Assembly (NCBI RefSeq): GCF_000213175.1
Contig: NW_009799101.1
Span: forward strand, 3,299,236-3,363,235
Length of the DNA: 64,000 nt
Direction: 5' to 3'
Source: Neurospora tetrasperma FGSC 2508
Lineage: Eukaryota; Ascomycota; Sordariomycetes; Sordariales; Sordariaceae
Position numbers and translations under genes: made by a program. This document shows, in pieces, positions 23,408 through 34,179 of the stretch (its first letter is position 1; every line of letters starts with the position of its first letter). The notes under the pieces are model-generated. The model searched no databases and had not been told where the DNA came from. It was given only the letters and a program-made list of their open reading frames with translations.

Positions 23408-24691
23408 ATGTCTTCGGAACAGAGGATGGAAACAGAGGACTTGTCTACCCAAAAAAGAAAGGCCACCTCCTCACCATCGCCAGAGGATGGCGTGGCTGCT
23501 AAGCGCACCAAACTGGAGGACGGGAACGTCCAGGACAGGATCAGTGAGATTGTTGAAGGGGAAGCGACGCCAAAAACCGGCAGGACAGAGGAACCTGTAA
23601 AGGACTCGATGGAGGAGCCGGTCGCCACAGCGAGGGAGATCCACGCCACGTCAACTACCAAGGACAACGATCATCCAATGGAGAACGAAGCTGTGGCACG
23701 CGCCCAAGAGACCACAGTTCAAAGCCCAGTCACTACTAGGAGAGAGTCTGACGAGCAAAGGGAGCAGGCCGCACCGCCGTCTCGAAAGGCACCACTTAGC
23801 CCCGAACAAACGCGGAAGAATGTTAGCCTAGAGGAGAAGAAACGCGGCAGGCGCTTGTTTGGTGGTCTCCTCAACACTCTAAGTCAGACTACACCCAACA
23901 ACTCACAGCAAAAGAGGAGAAAGGAGATTGAACGCCGCCAGCAGGAACGAGTGCAGCAGCAGAGAGTCGAGGATGATAGGCGCAGAACCGACCTGCTCGC
24001 TGAGCGCAGACGCTTCCGGGATGCCAAGCAGGTGGACTTCGAAGAGCGGATGGTGGGTTGTCCCTTGACAATGGACTGTTTGTTGGACATGCTTGCTAAC
24101 AGACCCCCTTTAACTTTAGATGCACCGGCGGCATGAAAAGATGCTTATCTTGGCTCATAGTCTGCGAACTGTCAGCGAGCCGGTAGTTGTAAGAACTTGA
24201 CCCCTGAGACAACGAACACGACTTGATTCGAGGGCTAATGATACTACTAGTACTACAAACCCTGGGAGCTCACCAAAGAACAAGAGCGTATCCTCGATGA
24301 ACAAGTCCGCGAAGCCGAGGAGACTATTACCAGGGAGGTGCGCCAGTTCGAACTCAAACATGGAAGGCCGCCAAAGAATGAAGTCAAGGTCCCGCCAAAG
24401 TCTGAGATCCCGCCACCGCCACCATCACCACCATCAACCCATGTTGACGTTGTCCGGAATGAACAAGATCAAGTTGGTGAGCAGCCTAACAAGACTTCAG
24501 AAGATGCTAACCATGGTGCTGTTCCGTCATTGTCATCACAAGATCCAGCAGCAGCAGCAGCAGCAACCCTGAGCACAGGTACAGGCGATGACAAGGGCGT
24601 CATTGCCACTAGCATTGATACTACCACTCATGACCAGGACCATGATGGCGACGAGATGATACAAGACGGGGAGGATATGGTCATATACTAG
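23408..24691 (+). CDS. Pinin/SDK/memA-domain protein
   Basis: Probable nuclear splicing-associated protein of the pinin family, which binds SR-type factors at exon junctions. Exons: 23408-24052, 24120-24188 and 24251-24691; 384 residues. The start MSSEQRMETEDL is chosen as the ATG that gives a normal hydrophilic N-terminus; the upstream part of the frame looks like 5' UTR. The memA-type domain is seen as KKRGRRLFGGLLNTLSQ, then a Q/R/E coiled coil (KEIERRQQERVQQQRVEDD), then RMMHRRHEKMLILAHSLRT and YYKPWELTKEQERI. Both flanks are disordered and acidic. The C-terminal part is Pro- and Asp-rich with a short Ala run coded by GCA repeats (about 24547-24564). The divergent neighbour is rds3. Confidence 0.8.
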
Positions 24692-25069
24692 AGGTAACTT
24701 TACCTATCCCCGCTTTGAAAATATATCCCAGTGTGGGTTCTGCCTGTCGGTTATTGTCGCCTTGGGTTTTGGTCTAAAACAACGGCTGTATTGTTGAAAG
24801 CTAGCTGGCTAGCCGATGTTCCATGACCGTCCAACGTCGGGGCCATATATGTGAAAGTAAAGGAGCATACCCCAACCAAGGAGGGCTGTGGGACGGAAGG
24901 AACGCCAATGTTACAAAAAGAGTACGCAATTGTTGTGGTTTACTTGCAGCCGCGGTTTTGGTAGATGCCCTACTAAGCAAAATACTTCCTTTGATAGCGT
25001 TCCCTAGAGCTTTTCTTCAACCAGCAGCCTAGTTACACAACATGAGAACATCAAGGCACCTCCGCTCGC
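24692..25069. other. Convergent 3' intergenic region
   Basis: 378 bp between the 3' ends of the pinin-like and epoxide hydrolase genes. Nothing beyond UTR sequence is apparent. Confidence 0.5.
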
Positions 25070-26188
25070 TCAAAGCTTCGCATCCCCCTCAGTCAACACA
25101 CCACCCAAAAACTCCGCAATAGCCTGGTTCACCTTGACCGGCTGCTCCCACAACGCCCAATGGCTAGCCTCCACCTCTCTCCTCATCAGCTTCTTCTCGA
25201 AGAACCTCTCCATGCCTTGGGCCATCGCCGGCGGCAAGGCCGCATCCCTCGTGGCCAGAACAAACAGCGCCGGCGGCTCCACAATCTTCTCCCCATTTGC
25301 GTTCTTCCCCCTCTTCTCCAACTGCTTCAACAGCTCCCTCTCATCCTCATAGTTCACCTCGCTGGTCCTATACCAATTCAGACCTCCCCTCATGCTTCCC
25401 CCATCATTACCCGCCACCTCCTTCACATAGTAATCCATCTCCTGCTCATCCAACAACGGGCTCTTGCCCATCTTGGGCAAGTTTTCAAACAAACAGCCCT
25501 TCTCCGTCGTGAACACGCGCTCCCCATCCGGTCCCTTGGCGCCATACATGCCACTCAAGAACTGCCTGATCTTCTCCTCGCCCTTTACCTGTGCTTCAAA
25601 CTCGGGCCCCGACAACTGCAGCTGATAGCGGAAATTCGGCAGCACCGTCTCGACCTTTTGCTTCAGCGGGACGAACTCGCCCGCTCTCGGCGCCCAGAAG
25701 GGCGTGCAGACGGAGAACACGGCCCGTGTCACGTCGGGAAACCAGAGCGCAAACCGCCAGGCCACGGCGCCGCCCCAGTCGTGTCCACCCACAATAATTC
25801 CGCTTTCCTTCTCAATCTGCTGACGCCCACCGGGGACTTCGCTCTCCACCAGCTCGAGCAGGTCGTGGGTGACGGACTTGAACGAGTAGGCGGTCAGTTC
25901 CGCGGGCGACTCAGACCGGCCGAAGCCAGGCAGGTCGGGGACAATGACGCGTAGACCGAGAGATACAAGGAAGGGTACTTGGTAGCGCCAGCCGAAGGAG
26001 AGGTCGGGCCAGCCGTGGATGAGGAGGACGGTTCCGCGAGGTTGGGAGGCGTCGCCGCCATCGGTAGGAGGGGGAGGGGCGGAGAAGAGGTAGTGGTATT
26101 TCTTGCCGTTGATGGTGGCGGTTTTGGAGACGACGCGGGGGTCGTGGGGGGTGAGTTTGGGAGGGAAGTCTGCTGTGGATGCAGCCAT
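25070..26188 (-). CDS. Soluble epoxide hydrolase-type alpha/beta hydrolase
   Basis: Hydrolyses epoxides to vicinal diols by an Asp-ester mechanism; probably cytosolic or peroxisomal. Single exon, 372 residues. The oxyanion motif HGWPD (59-63) is followed by VPDLPGFGRSESP. The nucleophile elbow is GGHDWGG with D137. The charge-relay acid is probably D315 (ATRDAALPP), and the base is H343 (ASHWALWEQP). The cap region between these has aromatic residues (DYYVKEV and LNWYRTSEVNYEDE) where Tyr proton donors lie in the family. No signal peptide; the extreme C-terminus ends DAKL, close to but not clearly a PTS1. A haloalkane dehalogenase is less likely because HGWPD and the Asp nucleophile context match epoxide hydrolases better. 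The substrate is unknown. Confidence 0.9.
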   Translation of the reverse strand: MAASTADFPPKLTPHDPRVVSKTATINGKKYHYLFSAPPPPTDGGDASQPRGTVLLIHGWPDLSFGWRYQVPFLVSLGLRVIVPDLPGFGRSESPAELTAYSFKSVTHDLLELVESEVPGGRQQIEKESGIIVGGHDWGGAVAWRFALWFPDVTRAVFSVCTPFWAPRAGEFVPLKQKVETVLPNFRYQLQLSGPEFEAQVKGEEKIRQFLSGMYGAKGPDGERVFTTEKGCLFENLPKMGKSPLLDEQEMDYYVKEVAGNDGGSMRGGLNWYRTSEVNYEDERELLKQLEKRGKNANGEKIVEPPALFVLATRDAALPPAMAQGMERFFEKKLMRREVEASHWALWEQPVKVNQAIAEFLGGVLTEGDAKL

Positions 26189-27509
26189 TTTGGATGGACA
26201 GGATAAGTTGTTGATGAGAACTAAGTTCCAGTCAGATTGACTTTTCTTTTGCGAGTGGAAGTTAGCTAGATATGTTTTGGGTATTGGAGGATGATATCAC
26301 GTTGAACACATGTGTGTCTTGTTCTGTTTAACAGCAGCACGAAATGAAAACTGGCAGTAAACGGACCTTTAAAGCAATGTGCCACGTATGTGTTGTCGAA
26401 CCTCGGAGAGTTTTTGAATCATAAGCAAATAATCAGAGAGGTTATGTTGTCTTTGTCCCCCCCTTCTTATACATTTACCATTCAGACGTGTAGTGGGGAA
26501 ATGGGGGTGGAGGGGAGGCAGCAACAACACCTTAGGTGCTCCATGCATACCCGCCAAGACCCTCAAGATACCTCGGAAAGAGGTGATCATCGAAACACGA
26601 AGACCCTTGCCTTTGCGCTTCGTATGTACTTGGCTCGTCGATTTGGCCGAGGCACAATTAAGCGAAGGGTACCTTTTTAAGTGGGTAAGGGAAGAGTGAG
26701 AGCTATTGGCTGTTGGGCGATGAGTAGACATGGGATCGGTAAGATGGTGGATTCAACACATCCAAGTTAGCTACCTACATGGTGCGATTGCAATAGATTC
26801 AGACTGGCAATGCAAAGGCAAGCGGTGAAGAATGGATAACAGATCGACTGGAAGACAGGAATCTTTCAAGATTGAATCATGCCTCTATTTCCATCTTAGC
26901 CAAGGTGTACGTCTGTAGGGCTCACAGCTTCTGTCCCTGAACCACCGATTGCACTACACTCCAGCACGATTACCATCGTGAGGTAATCAGAAAGTACCTT
27001 TGCCTACATGGCACCAACATCTGTCTACATATCCATCTCTTCCACCCCCTCAAGTAGTGGTTTGGGGGCAAGGCTGTGCCTTACTGAAGACACCATCTGT
27101 AAACTCGTATCCACCCAACATTTCATGCCGTATCCATAGTCCAGCACCAAATGTACACGATCTCACGTGGCATCCAATGCGCTGTAATGCCTTGAATCCC
27201 CTGAGCGTCTGCTCAGCCTCTAGAATTGTACAACGCTCTACACGGGAGGTTACACCTCGTTCCCTGGTCAAGTCAAACTGAAGAAGCCTTCGGTGATCCG
27301 GGGACTGTCGTTATCGACGGTGCAACTGTGTGTCGAGTCCCTCAGCATAAAGTTAGCAGTACAGGCAAAACCTAGAAACTGATGAAGGACAAGTGGATCG
27401 TTGGGCATGTCGTTTACGTCGTTCATGTTGCTGTACTCGAGCTTATCGTATTGCAGCGTAGCTTTGGTGATTTTCGTGCCTGTCCAGCAACGATTTGTCT
27501 GCGACATGC
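26189..27509. other. Intergenic region, no supportable gene
   Basis: 1321 bp between the 5' end of the epoxide hydrolase gene and the 3' end of the CRIPT gene. Several frames of 70-120 codons exist on both strands, but none has domain features, a convincing start or splice-linked partners. It should include the epoxide hydrolase promoter. Confidence 0.45.
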
Positions 27510-28027
27510 TCACTTCAAGGTGAACTTCTGGCCGTTCACAAGGGGTGCTCCGGCAGTAGTGGTTTTGTTGGGCTTGCCACAGATTGCGCAGGCTATCGAT
27601 AAGAATTAGTTCCTATTCATCTTTCAGAAACATCTAGCAAGGGTTTCAAGACGTACAGTTGGCGCGGTACGCGCATTTATTGCAAGAGGTGTGGCCTTGT
27701 GATACTTTTGCCTTACAGCGCGTACAAGTGCTGGAGTATTGAGCATAGGGGTTCTGAGCCGCCTTGGACAGCAGTTTGCTCTGTATGGTAAGGACCAGTT
27801 AGTACAGACGAATAGTTTGATATCTTCTGATGATGATAAGATGATCAAAAACTCACCTTTGTCACTCCTGTGTTGCCCAGAGTTGCCGACTTTTTGGGTC
27901 CCGTGGCCGAGCTCGATGATGACGATGTTGCCGCTGCTGGGGAGCCATAGTACATCTCACTCTTCTTCTTGACCGCCGGCGTGACGAGGGTCGTCTTTTC
28001 CTTCTTTTGGCACTTTGCGCAAACCAT
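27510..28027 (-). CDS. CRIPT (cysteine-rich PDZ-binding) family protein
   Basis: Small zinc-binding protein conserved across eukaryotes. It was named for PDZ binding in neurons, but its fungal role is not established. Three exons: 28027-27857, 27780-27657 and 27592-27510; 125 residues. The N-terminus MVCAKCQKK holds the first CxxC. A Ser/Ala/Lys-rich linker follows, then SKLLSKAAQNPYAQYSSTCTRCKAKV with the second pair. The end is CNKCAYRANSCAICGK, giving the last two pairs; four pairs in all, as in human CRIPT. The conserved NPY and CAY signatures are intact. The C-terminus (KFTLK) does not end in the PDZ ligand of animal CRIPT (QTSV), so the PDZ role should not be transferred. It is divergent from the P4-ATPase gene. 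Confidence 0.9.
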
Positions 28028-29405
28028 GTCGGATATATTTCTTTTCGAGCGTCTCTCCTATATTCCTTAGTCGAAGTGGTGAGCAAGCTTTTGTTGACGG
28101 TTGATGAGATAGCTCTACGTGGTTGGTGATGAATGAGGTCAGAGCACAACAGCGGCGGCAAGTTGAGGTGATGTCCGCTGGGGCGTTGTTACCATAGTGC
28201 CCTGTACACTACTGGCCGCCAAGCCCATGGCGCATCCCAGAGAACTTGAAGGGACCAAGAAGGCCTGCGCGTATGGTGGGGTAAAAGGGCCCCTACTGTC
28301 AGCCACTATCGCTTAGTCATGAGCTTAGCGTCCTCGTTTCCAGCCTCAAACACACCTCGGAGCATCATGATTGGGTGAAATGCATTCGAAACATCTTTAT
28401 TCATAGCAACTGGCAATCCACGCATGGTGCCTAACAACGGTGACCCGCTAACAGGAGCGCTGTGACGTGCCTTGGCGGCTTTGGTCCCCTGGGAAGGCGA
28501 TTGTGGTGTTAGTGGTGGGTGAGTGTCCCAGTCTTTGTAACCGGTACCCATGGTAGTGTACATTACGATTACGTGCAGCTTTTCAAGCCCACCACTCAGG
28601 CAATCCCTCCATCCCTGACATCCCCTGAATTCCAGAAGAAATAAAGTCTGCATCTTCAAACATCCAAAACATGGAACCTGCCCTTTCCTGAGGTCGCCAG
28701 ACTTGGGTACCGACCGTTGGACTCTTTCTCAACATCCCGTCAGGGGGTGCATCTCAACTCATTGAACGTGACCAAGCAAACCGTATTGGCGCGTACCAGG
28801 AACCGTATCGACCGGGCCCGTTGCCTGGTACCTACCTCTATTCTAGATTGGTGTCTTGTATCATTGGTCTTCCTGTACTGGGGGGGCACCAGTTCGTTAA
28901 TTCCACACGCGAATCCTGCGCTGAACGGCCGTCAAAGGAGGCTGTGCTGCATCTTCACTTAACTTCCCATGACACGGCGGCGGCACCTACTGCGCTAGTA
29001 TCCAACCCACCATCCACTATCTCTCCGTACAATTCCCAACTCTCCAATTCAGCTTCCCCAAGTTCCACCTCACGCATTCTGTCGCAAAAAGAAACGTTCC
29101 TGCGGTCAACATACCTACCTAGGTACCTAGACTCATACCGACGCTACCCAGCGCTCGACCACATCCATCAAAGCTGCATTACACACGCGCTACCTACTCC
29201 GGCCCGAAATCAACAAGTGCCCGCCGTATCCGGATTCCTCCCCCTCGTCCACATTGAGTCCCCAGATGCTCCTATTCCCGCTATAGGCACGACTCCTCGC
29301 CTTTGTCTTCGAATCCCTCGCTTGTCTCCGCGACACCACCATCTCAGCTTGGTCTGACGGACTGTCCTACCGACAGCGTCCATTCTCCGGCTCCCCGTCT
29401 CCGGC
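28028..29405. promoter_or_regulatory. Divergent promoter region of the CRIPT and P4-ATPase genes
   Basis: 1378 bp between two outward-pointing starts. The right half is a C-rich leader typical of a long Neurospora 5' UTR. A perfect 12-bp palindrome, CTAGGTACCTAG, lies at 29119-29130 within CCTACCTAGGTACCTAG. A minus-strand frame of 117 codons at 28659-28306 looks vaguely protein-like but has no recognisable domain; I leave it uncalled. Confidence 0.45.
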
Positions 29406-32400
29406 ATGGCGGCTGGCCGCCCCCCTCCTGGGGCCCCGTCGAGCGCTCAACACGACGATCTGCTGCTCGACTTCGGCAACGAACAACCATACTATGGCGG
29501 GGGACAAAGGTCGACCCTAAACGACGACGATCTCTTGCGACTACACAGCGATGATGCGCAAGGCGCCGCGCAACCTCGCCCGTCCGTATCCTACGATGAC
29601 TTCGTCGGCTCCGGGCAAACAACACAACCAACAGCTACAAGACCTATACAGCCCGCGCCGGGCGCGACAGGCGGCGGAGGCCCAATTAGTCCATACCCTG
29701 ATAGCAGGTCGCTGGACCGGCATTTCAGCCAAACGTCGGATCTCGGAAACTATCAACGCTATGCCGAGGACTCTGACGACTACCCTGACGAGAGTACCAC
29801 GTCCTACTACCAACATGGCGGAGCTATCCCTCCGGACTCGGCGGCAGCCCGCGACAGCGCGCGCGCACGAAATAGCGTCCTGAGCATGGGTGGCGGTTTG
29901 ATCGGTCGTGCCAAGAACATGCTTGGAATGGGCCCTGAGGGATACTCGGAGATGGACCTTCCCTTGACGGATCCGCGAGCGACCGCACGGGTAGACCACT
30001 CTCACGAGCCTCCTCCTCCCCAGAAGCCAGCCAAGAAGTTCGATTTCAAGTTTGGGTTTGGAGGCGGAAAGCCGGATCCAGCAACCCTTGGGCCCCGTAT
30101 CATCCATCTCAACAACCCTCCCGCCAACAGCCTGAACAAGTATGTCGACAACCACGTCTCGACCGCCAAGTACAATTTTGCGACTTTCTTGCCCAAGTTC
30201 CTCTTCGAGCAGTTCTCCAAGTTCGCCAATATCTTCTTCTTATTTACCGCCGGTTTACAGCAGATTCCCGGCCTGTCTCCTACAAACAGATATACTACAA
30301 TTGGTCCTCTAGCTGTTGTGCTCTTGGTTTCGGCGGGTAAAGAGATGGTCGAAGATTATCGGAGAAAACAGGCAGATAAGGCGCTCAATATGTCCAAGGC
30401 CCGGATCCTGAGGGGTTCGACATTCGAGGAAACGAAATGGATCAACGTCTCGGTTGGAGACATCATTCGAGTCGAATCTGAGGAGTCCTTCCCCGCCGAT
30501 CTTGTTCTCTTGGCGAGTTCCGAGCCTGAGGGTCTTTGCTATATCGAAACCGCCAATCTCGACGGAGAGACCAACCTCAAGATTAAGCAAGCTCTGCCAG
30601 AAACGTCATCTATGGTTAGCTCCAGCGAGTTGAGTCGTCTGGGGGGCAGGATTCGCTCCGAGCAGCCCAACAGCAGTCTTTACACTTACGAAGCGACCTT
30701 GACCATGCAGGCTGGAGGTGGGGAGAAGGAGCTTCCTCTAAACCCCGAGCAGTTGCTTCTCCGTGGTGCTACTCTGCGCAACACCCCTTGGGTCCACGGT
30801 GTCGTTGTCTTCACTGGCCACGAGACCAAGCTGATGCGCAACGCCACGGCCGCGCCGATTAAGCGCACCAAGGTCGAGAGGCAGCTGAACACGCTCGTAC
30901 TCTTCCTCGTCGGTATCCTTTTGATCTTCAGCGTGGTATCTACTGTCGGTGATCTCATCCAACGAAAGGTGGAGGGCGAGGAAGGTCTCGCTTATCTCTT
31001 CTTGGATCCTATGAACGGTGCCTCGGCTGTTGCTCGCATCTTCCTCAAGGACATGGTCACATACTGGGTTTTGTTTTCCGCTCTCGTTCCCATTTCGCTC
31101 TTCGTCACTATTGAAATGGTCAAGTATTGGCACGGCATTCTCATTAACGACGATCTTGATATGTATTATGACGTTAATGACACCCCTGCCAATTGCCGAA
31201 CTTCCAGTCTGGTTGAGGAATTGGGCATGGTTGAGTTCGTCTTCTCAGACAAGACTGGTACCTTGACCTGCAACATGATGGAATATAGGCAATGCTCGAT
31301 CGCTGGAATCATGTACGCCGACAAGGTGCCCGAGGATAGAATCCCGAGTGGTGAGGACGGAGAGGATGGAATCCACGACTTCAAGCAACTGCAGAAGAAT
31401 CTCGAGAGCCACCAATCTGCGCAGGTCATTGACCAATTTCTCACCCTTCTCGCCATCTGCCATACTGTTATTCCGGAACAGGCTGAAGACGGAAGCATCA
31501 AGTACCAAGCCGCGTCACCAGATGAGGGAGCGCTTGTCGATGGCGCGGTACAGTTGGGCTACAGGTTCGTCGCTCGCAAGCCGCGCGCTGTTATCATCGA
31601 AGCCAACGGCCAGCAGCTTGAGTACGAGCTCTTGGCGGTCTGCGAATTCAACTCAACCAGAAAGAGAATGTCCACTATTTATCGTTGCCCTGACGGCAAG
31701 GTTCGTTGCTACTGCAAGGGCGCAGACACCGTCATCCTGGAAAGGCTCAATGACCAGAACCCCCACGTCGACGCCACCCTGCGACATCTTGAGGAATATG
31801 CTTCTGAGGGACTACGCACGCTCTGCTTGGCCATGAGGGAAATCCCGGAGCACGAATTCCAGGAGTGGATGAAGGTTTACGAGACGGCGCAGACGACCAT
31901 TGGTGGTAATCGTGCAGATGAGCTGGACAAGGCTGCCGAACTCATCGAGCACGACTTCTACCTTCTTGGGGCCACCGCTATCGAGGATCGCTTGCAGGAC
32001 GGTGTGCCCGAGACCATTCACACCCTCCAGGAAGCTGGCATCAAGGTTTGGGTCTTGACCGGTGACAGACAAGAGACCGCCATCAACATTGGCATGAGTT
32101 GCAAGTTGCTTAGTGAGGACATGATGCTGCTCATTGTCAACGAAGAGAATGCGGAAGCTACGCGGGATAATCTTCAGAAGAAGCTCGATGCCATCCGCAA
32201 CCAGGGCGATGCCACCATTGAGATGGAGACCCTGGCTCTCGTTATTGACGGCAAATCGTTGACGTACGCTCTGGAGAAGGACATGGAGAAGCTCTTCCTT
32301 GATCTTGCCATCATGTGCAAGGCCGTTATCTGCTGCCGCGTTTCCCCTCTGCAAAAGGCCCTGGTCGTCAAGTTGGTCAAGAAGTATCAAAAGGAGTCGA

Positions 32401-33628
32401 TTCTCCTCGCTATTGGCGACGGAGCCAACGATGTCTCTATGATTCAGGCTGCCCATATTGGTGTCGGTATCAGCGGTATGGAAGGTCTACAAGCTGCGCG
32501 CAGTGCCGATGTGTCTATTGCCCAGTTCCGTTACCTCCGCAAGTTGCTTCTCGTCCATGGCGCCTGGAGCTACCATCGTGTGTCGAAGACCATTTTGTTC
32601 TCTTTTTACAAGAACATTTGCCTTTATCTGACACAGTTTTGGGTATGTGTTCCATGCAGGTAACCATTTCTGATTCAAAAACACTGACCTGAAACAGTAC
32701 ACCTTCCAAAACGTCTTTTCCGGTGAAGTCATCTACGAATCCTGGACTCTCTCCTTCTACAACGTCTTTTTTACGGTCCTTCCGCCGCTCGCCCTTGGTA
32801 TCCTCGATCAGTTCGTCTCTGCCCGCCTGCTCGACCGCTACCCGCAGCTCTACAACCTCGGCCAGCGCAACACCTTCTTCAAGATCCGTGTCTTCGGCGA
32901 ATGGATCATCAACGCCGTTTACCACTCCATCATTCTCTATGTAGGTGGCTGTCTCTTCTGGCTCAACGACGGGCCTCAAGGTGACGGTTTCCCTGGCGGA
33001 AAGTGGGTCTGGGGTACAGCCATGTATGGTGCCGTCCTTCTTACCGTCCTCGGCAAAGCCGCGCTGGTGACCAACAACTGGACCAAGTACCACGTCATCG
33101 CCATCCCCGGTTCCATGGCTTTCTGGATCTTATTCGTGGCAGTCTATGGCGAGGTGGCGCCCAAGCTGAACATCAGTGTTGAGTACTTTGGCGTCATCCC
33201 CAGGCTGTTCACGAGCCCGATCTTCTGGATCGAGATGCCTACGCTGGCAATCCTCTGTTTGCTCAGAGATTTTGCGTGGAAGTTTAGCAAGCGGTTGTGG
33301 AGACCGGAGGCGTATCATCATGTGCAGGAGATTCAGAAGTATAACATTCAGGATTATAGGCCTCGGTATGTTTTTGCCATATATTTCGTTCCCCCCGCTC
33401 TCCTTACTTTTTACTCTGCCTCTATTCGATTGCTAACGTAAGGATAACAGTATGGAACAATTCCAAAAAGCCATCCGCAAAGTCCGCCAGGTCCAGCGCA
33501 TGCGCAAGCAACGCGGTTATGCCTTTTCGCAGGCCGACGAGTCGCAGACCCGCGTGCTCCAGGCCTACGATACAACACAGCATCGTGGTCGGTATGGCGA
33601 GATGGCCAGTTCAAGACCGAATCAGTAA
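29406..33628 (+). CDS. Drs2-type P4-ATPase (phospholipid flippase)
   Basis: Moves aminophospholipids, chiefly phosphatidylserine, from the luminal to the cytosolic leaflet of trans-Golgi and endosomal membranes, usually with a Cdc50 partner. Three exons: 29406-32642, 32698-33365 and 33451-33628; 1360 residues, close to yeast Drs2 (1355). P-type motifs: DGET at 386-389 (actuator), phosphorylation site D615 in DKTGTLT, and GDGAND from 1004. The first membrane segment pair lies in the region from KYNFATFLPKFLFEQF to VVLLVSAGKEMVEDYRR. The C-terminal exon carries RGYAFSQ (1323-1329), the conserved regulatory GFAFSQ-type motif of Drs2/ATP8A. That separates it from the Dnf1/2 and Dnf3 classes. The N-terminus is about 200 residues of disordered, acidic sequence. 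I am sure of class and function. Confidence 0.96.
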
Positions 33629-34056
33629 AAAAACAAAACAAAGCAGAAAGAACAAAAACAGCGAATGGGGTTGCGCTTAATGTATTGGGGTGTGAGGGAC
33701 ATGAATCAAAGTGTTTATGGACGGAGATGTGATGAATAGGTGACTGATGGACTGATTGATGGTGATGGATGGATTAAAGATGAAAAGAAATGGAAGGAAG
33801 AGACATCTTCTTTGCGTATCATGAGGGAGGCACGCAGACAGACTAGGCAGGCAAGCAGGCATGAAAGGGAGGTATAAGACAACTTATTTTTAATCGTTTT
33901 CTTTTTCTTCGCTCCATCTATGCTTGCGCTTTCCTCTACTGAGATGTTCTTGTGTATGTGATGTGGGGAGACAAAGGCGTGGGTTCATTGATTTCTGGTG
34001 ACGAGTTTTCAACGCTCAAAGTGGCTTCATAACTCTCTGTTTTCAACAGTTAAAGC
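33629..34056. other. 3' region of the P4-ATPase gene up to the 5S gene
   Basis: 428 bp containing the 3' UTR and the upstream flank of the 5S rRNA gene. No other feature is seen. Confidence 0.5.
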
Positions 34057-34175
34057 ATATACGACCATACCCACTGGAAAACTCGGGATCCCGTCCGCTC
34101 TCCCATAGATAAGCCAGTGAGGGCCAGACTAGTAGTTGGGTCGGTGACGACCAGCGAATCCCTGGTGTTGTATGT
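34057..34175 (+). rRNA. 5S ribosomal RNA gene, variant type
   Basis: Component of the large ribosomal subunit, transcribed by RNA polymerase III. Neurospora carries about a hundred single 5S genes scattered through its chromosomes, not a tandem array. Here the 5' strand (ATATACGACCATA) pairs with the 3' end (GTTGTATGT). The internal conserved blocks are GGGATCCCGTCCGCTC, AAGCCAGTGAGGGCC and AGTAGTTGGGTCGGTGACGACC, followed by CAGCGAATCCC. Five T follow directly (34175-34179) as pol III terminator. The stem I-III bases differ from what I remember of the major alpha type, in compensating pairs such as CCCACTGG with CCAGTGAGGG. It therefore appears to be a minor isotype rather than a pseudogene. 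Confidence 0.95.
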
Positions 34176-34179
34176 TTTT
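34175..34179 (+). terminator. Pol III terminator of the 5S gene (TTTTT)
   Basis: A run of five T immediately at the 3' end of the 5S sequence, the normal pol III stop. Confidence 0.85.

Noticed and set aside
25160-25954. 264-codon open frame antisense to the epoxide hydrolase
   Set aside because: Shadow of the real gene; His- and Leu-rich without any domain.
28306-28659. 117-codon minus-strand frame between the CRIPT and flippase genes
   Set aside because: Some protein-like stretches but no family, no good start codon and no linked exon.
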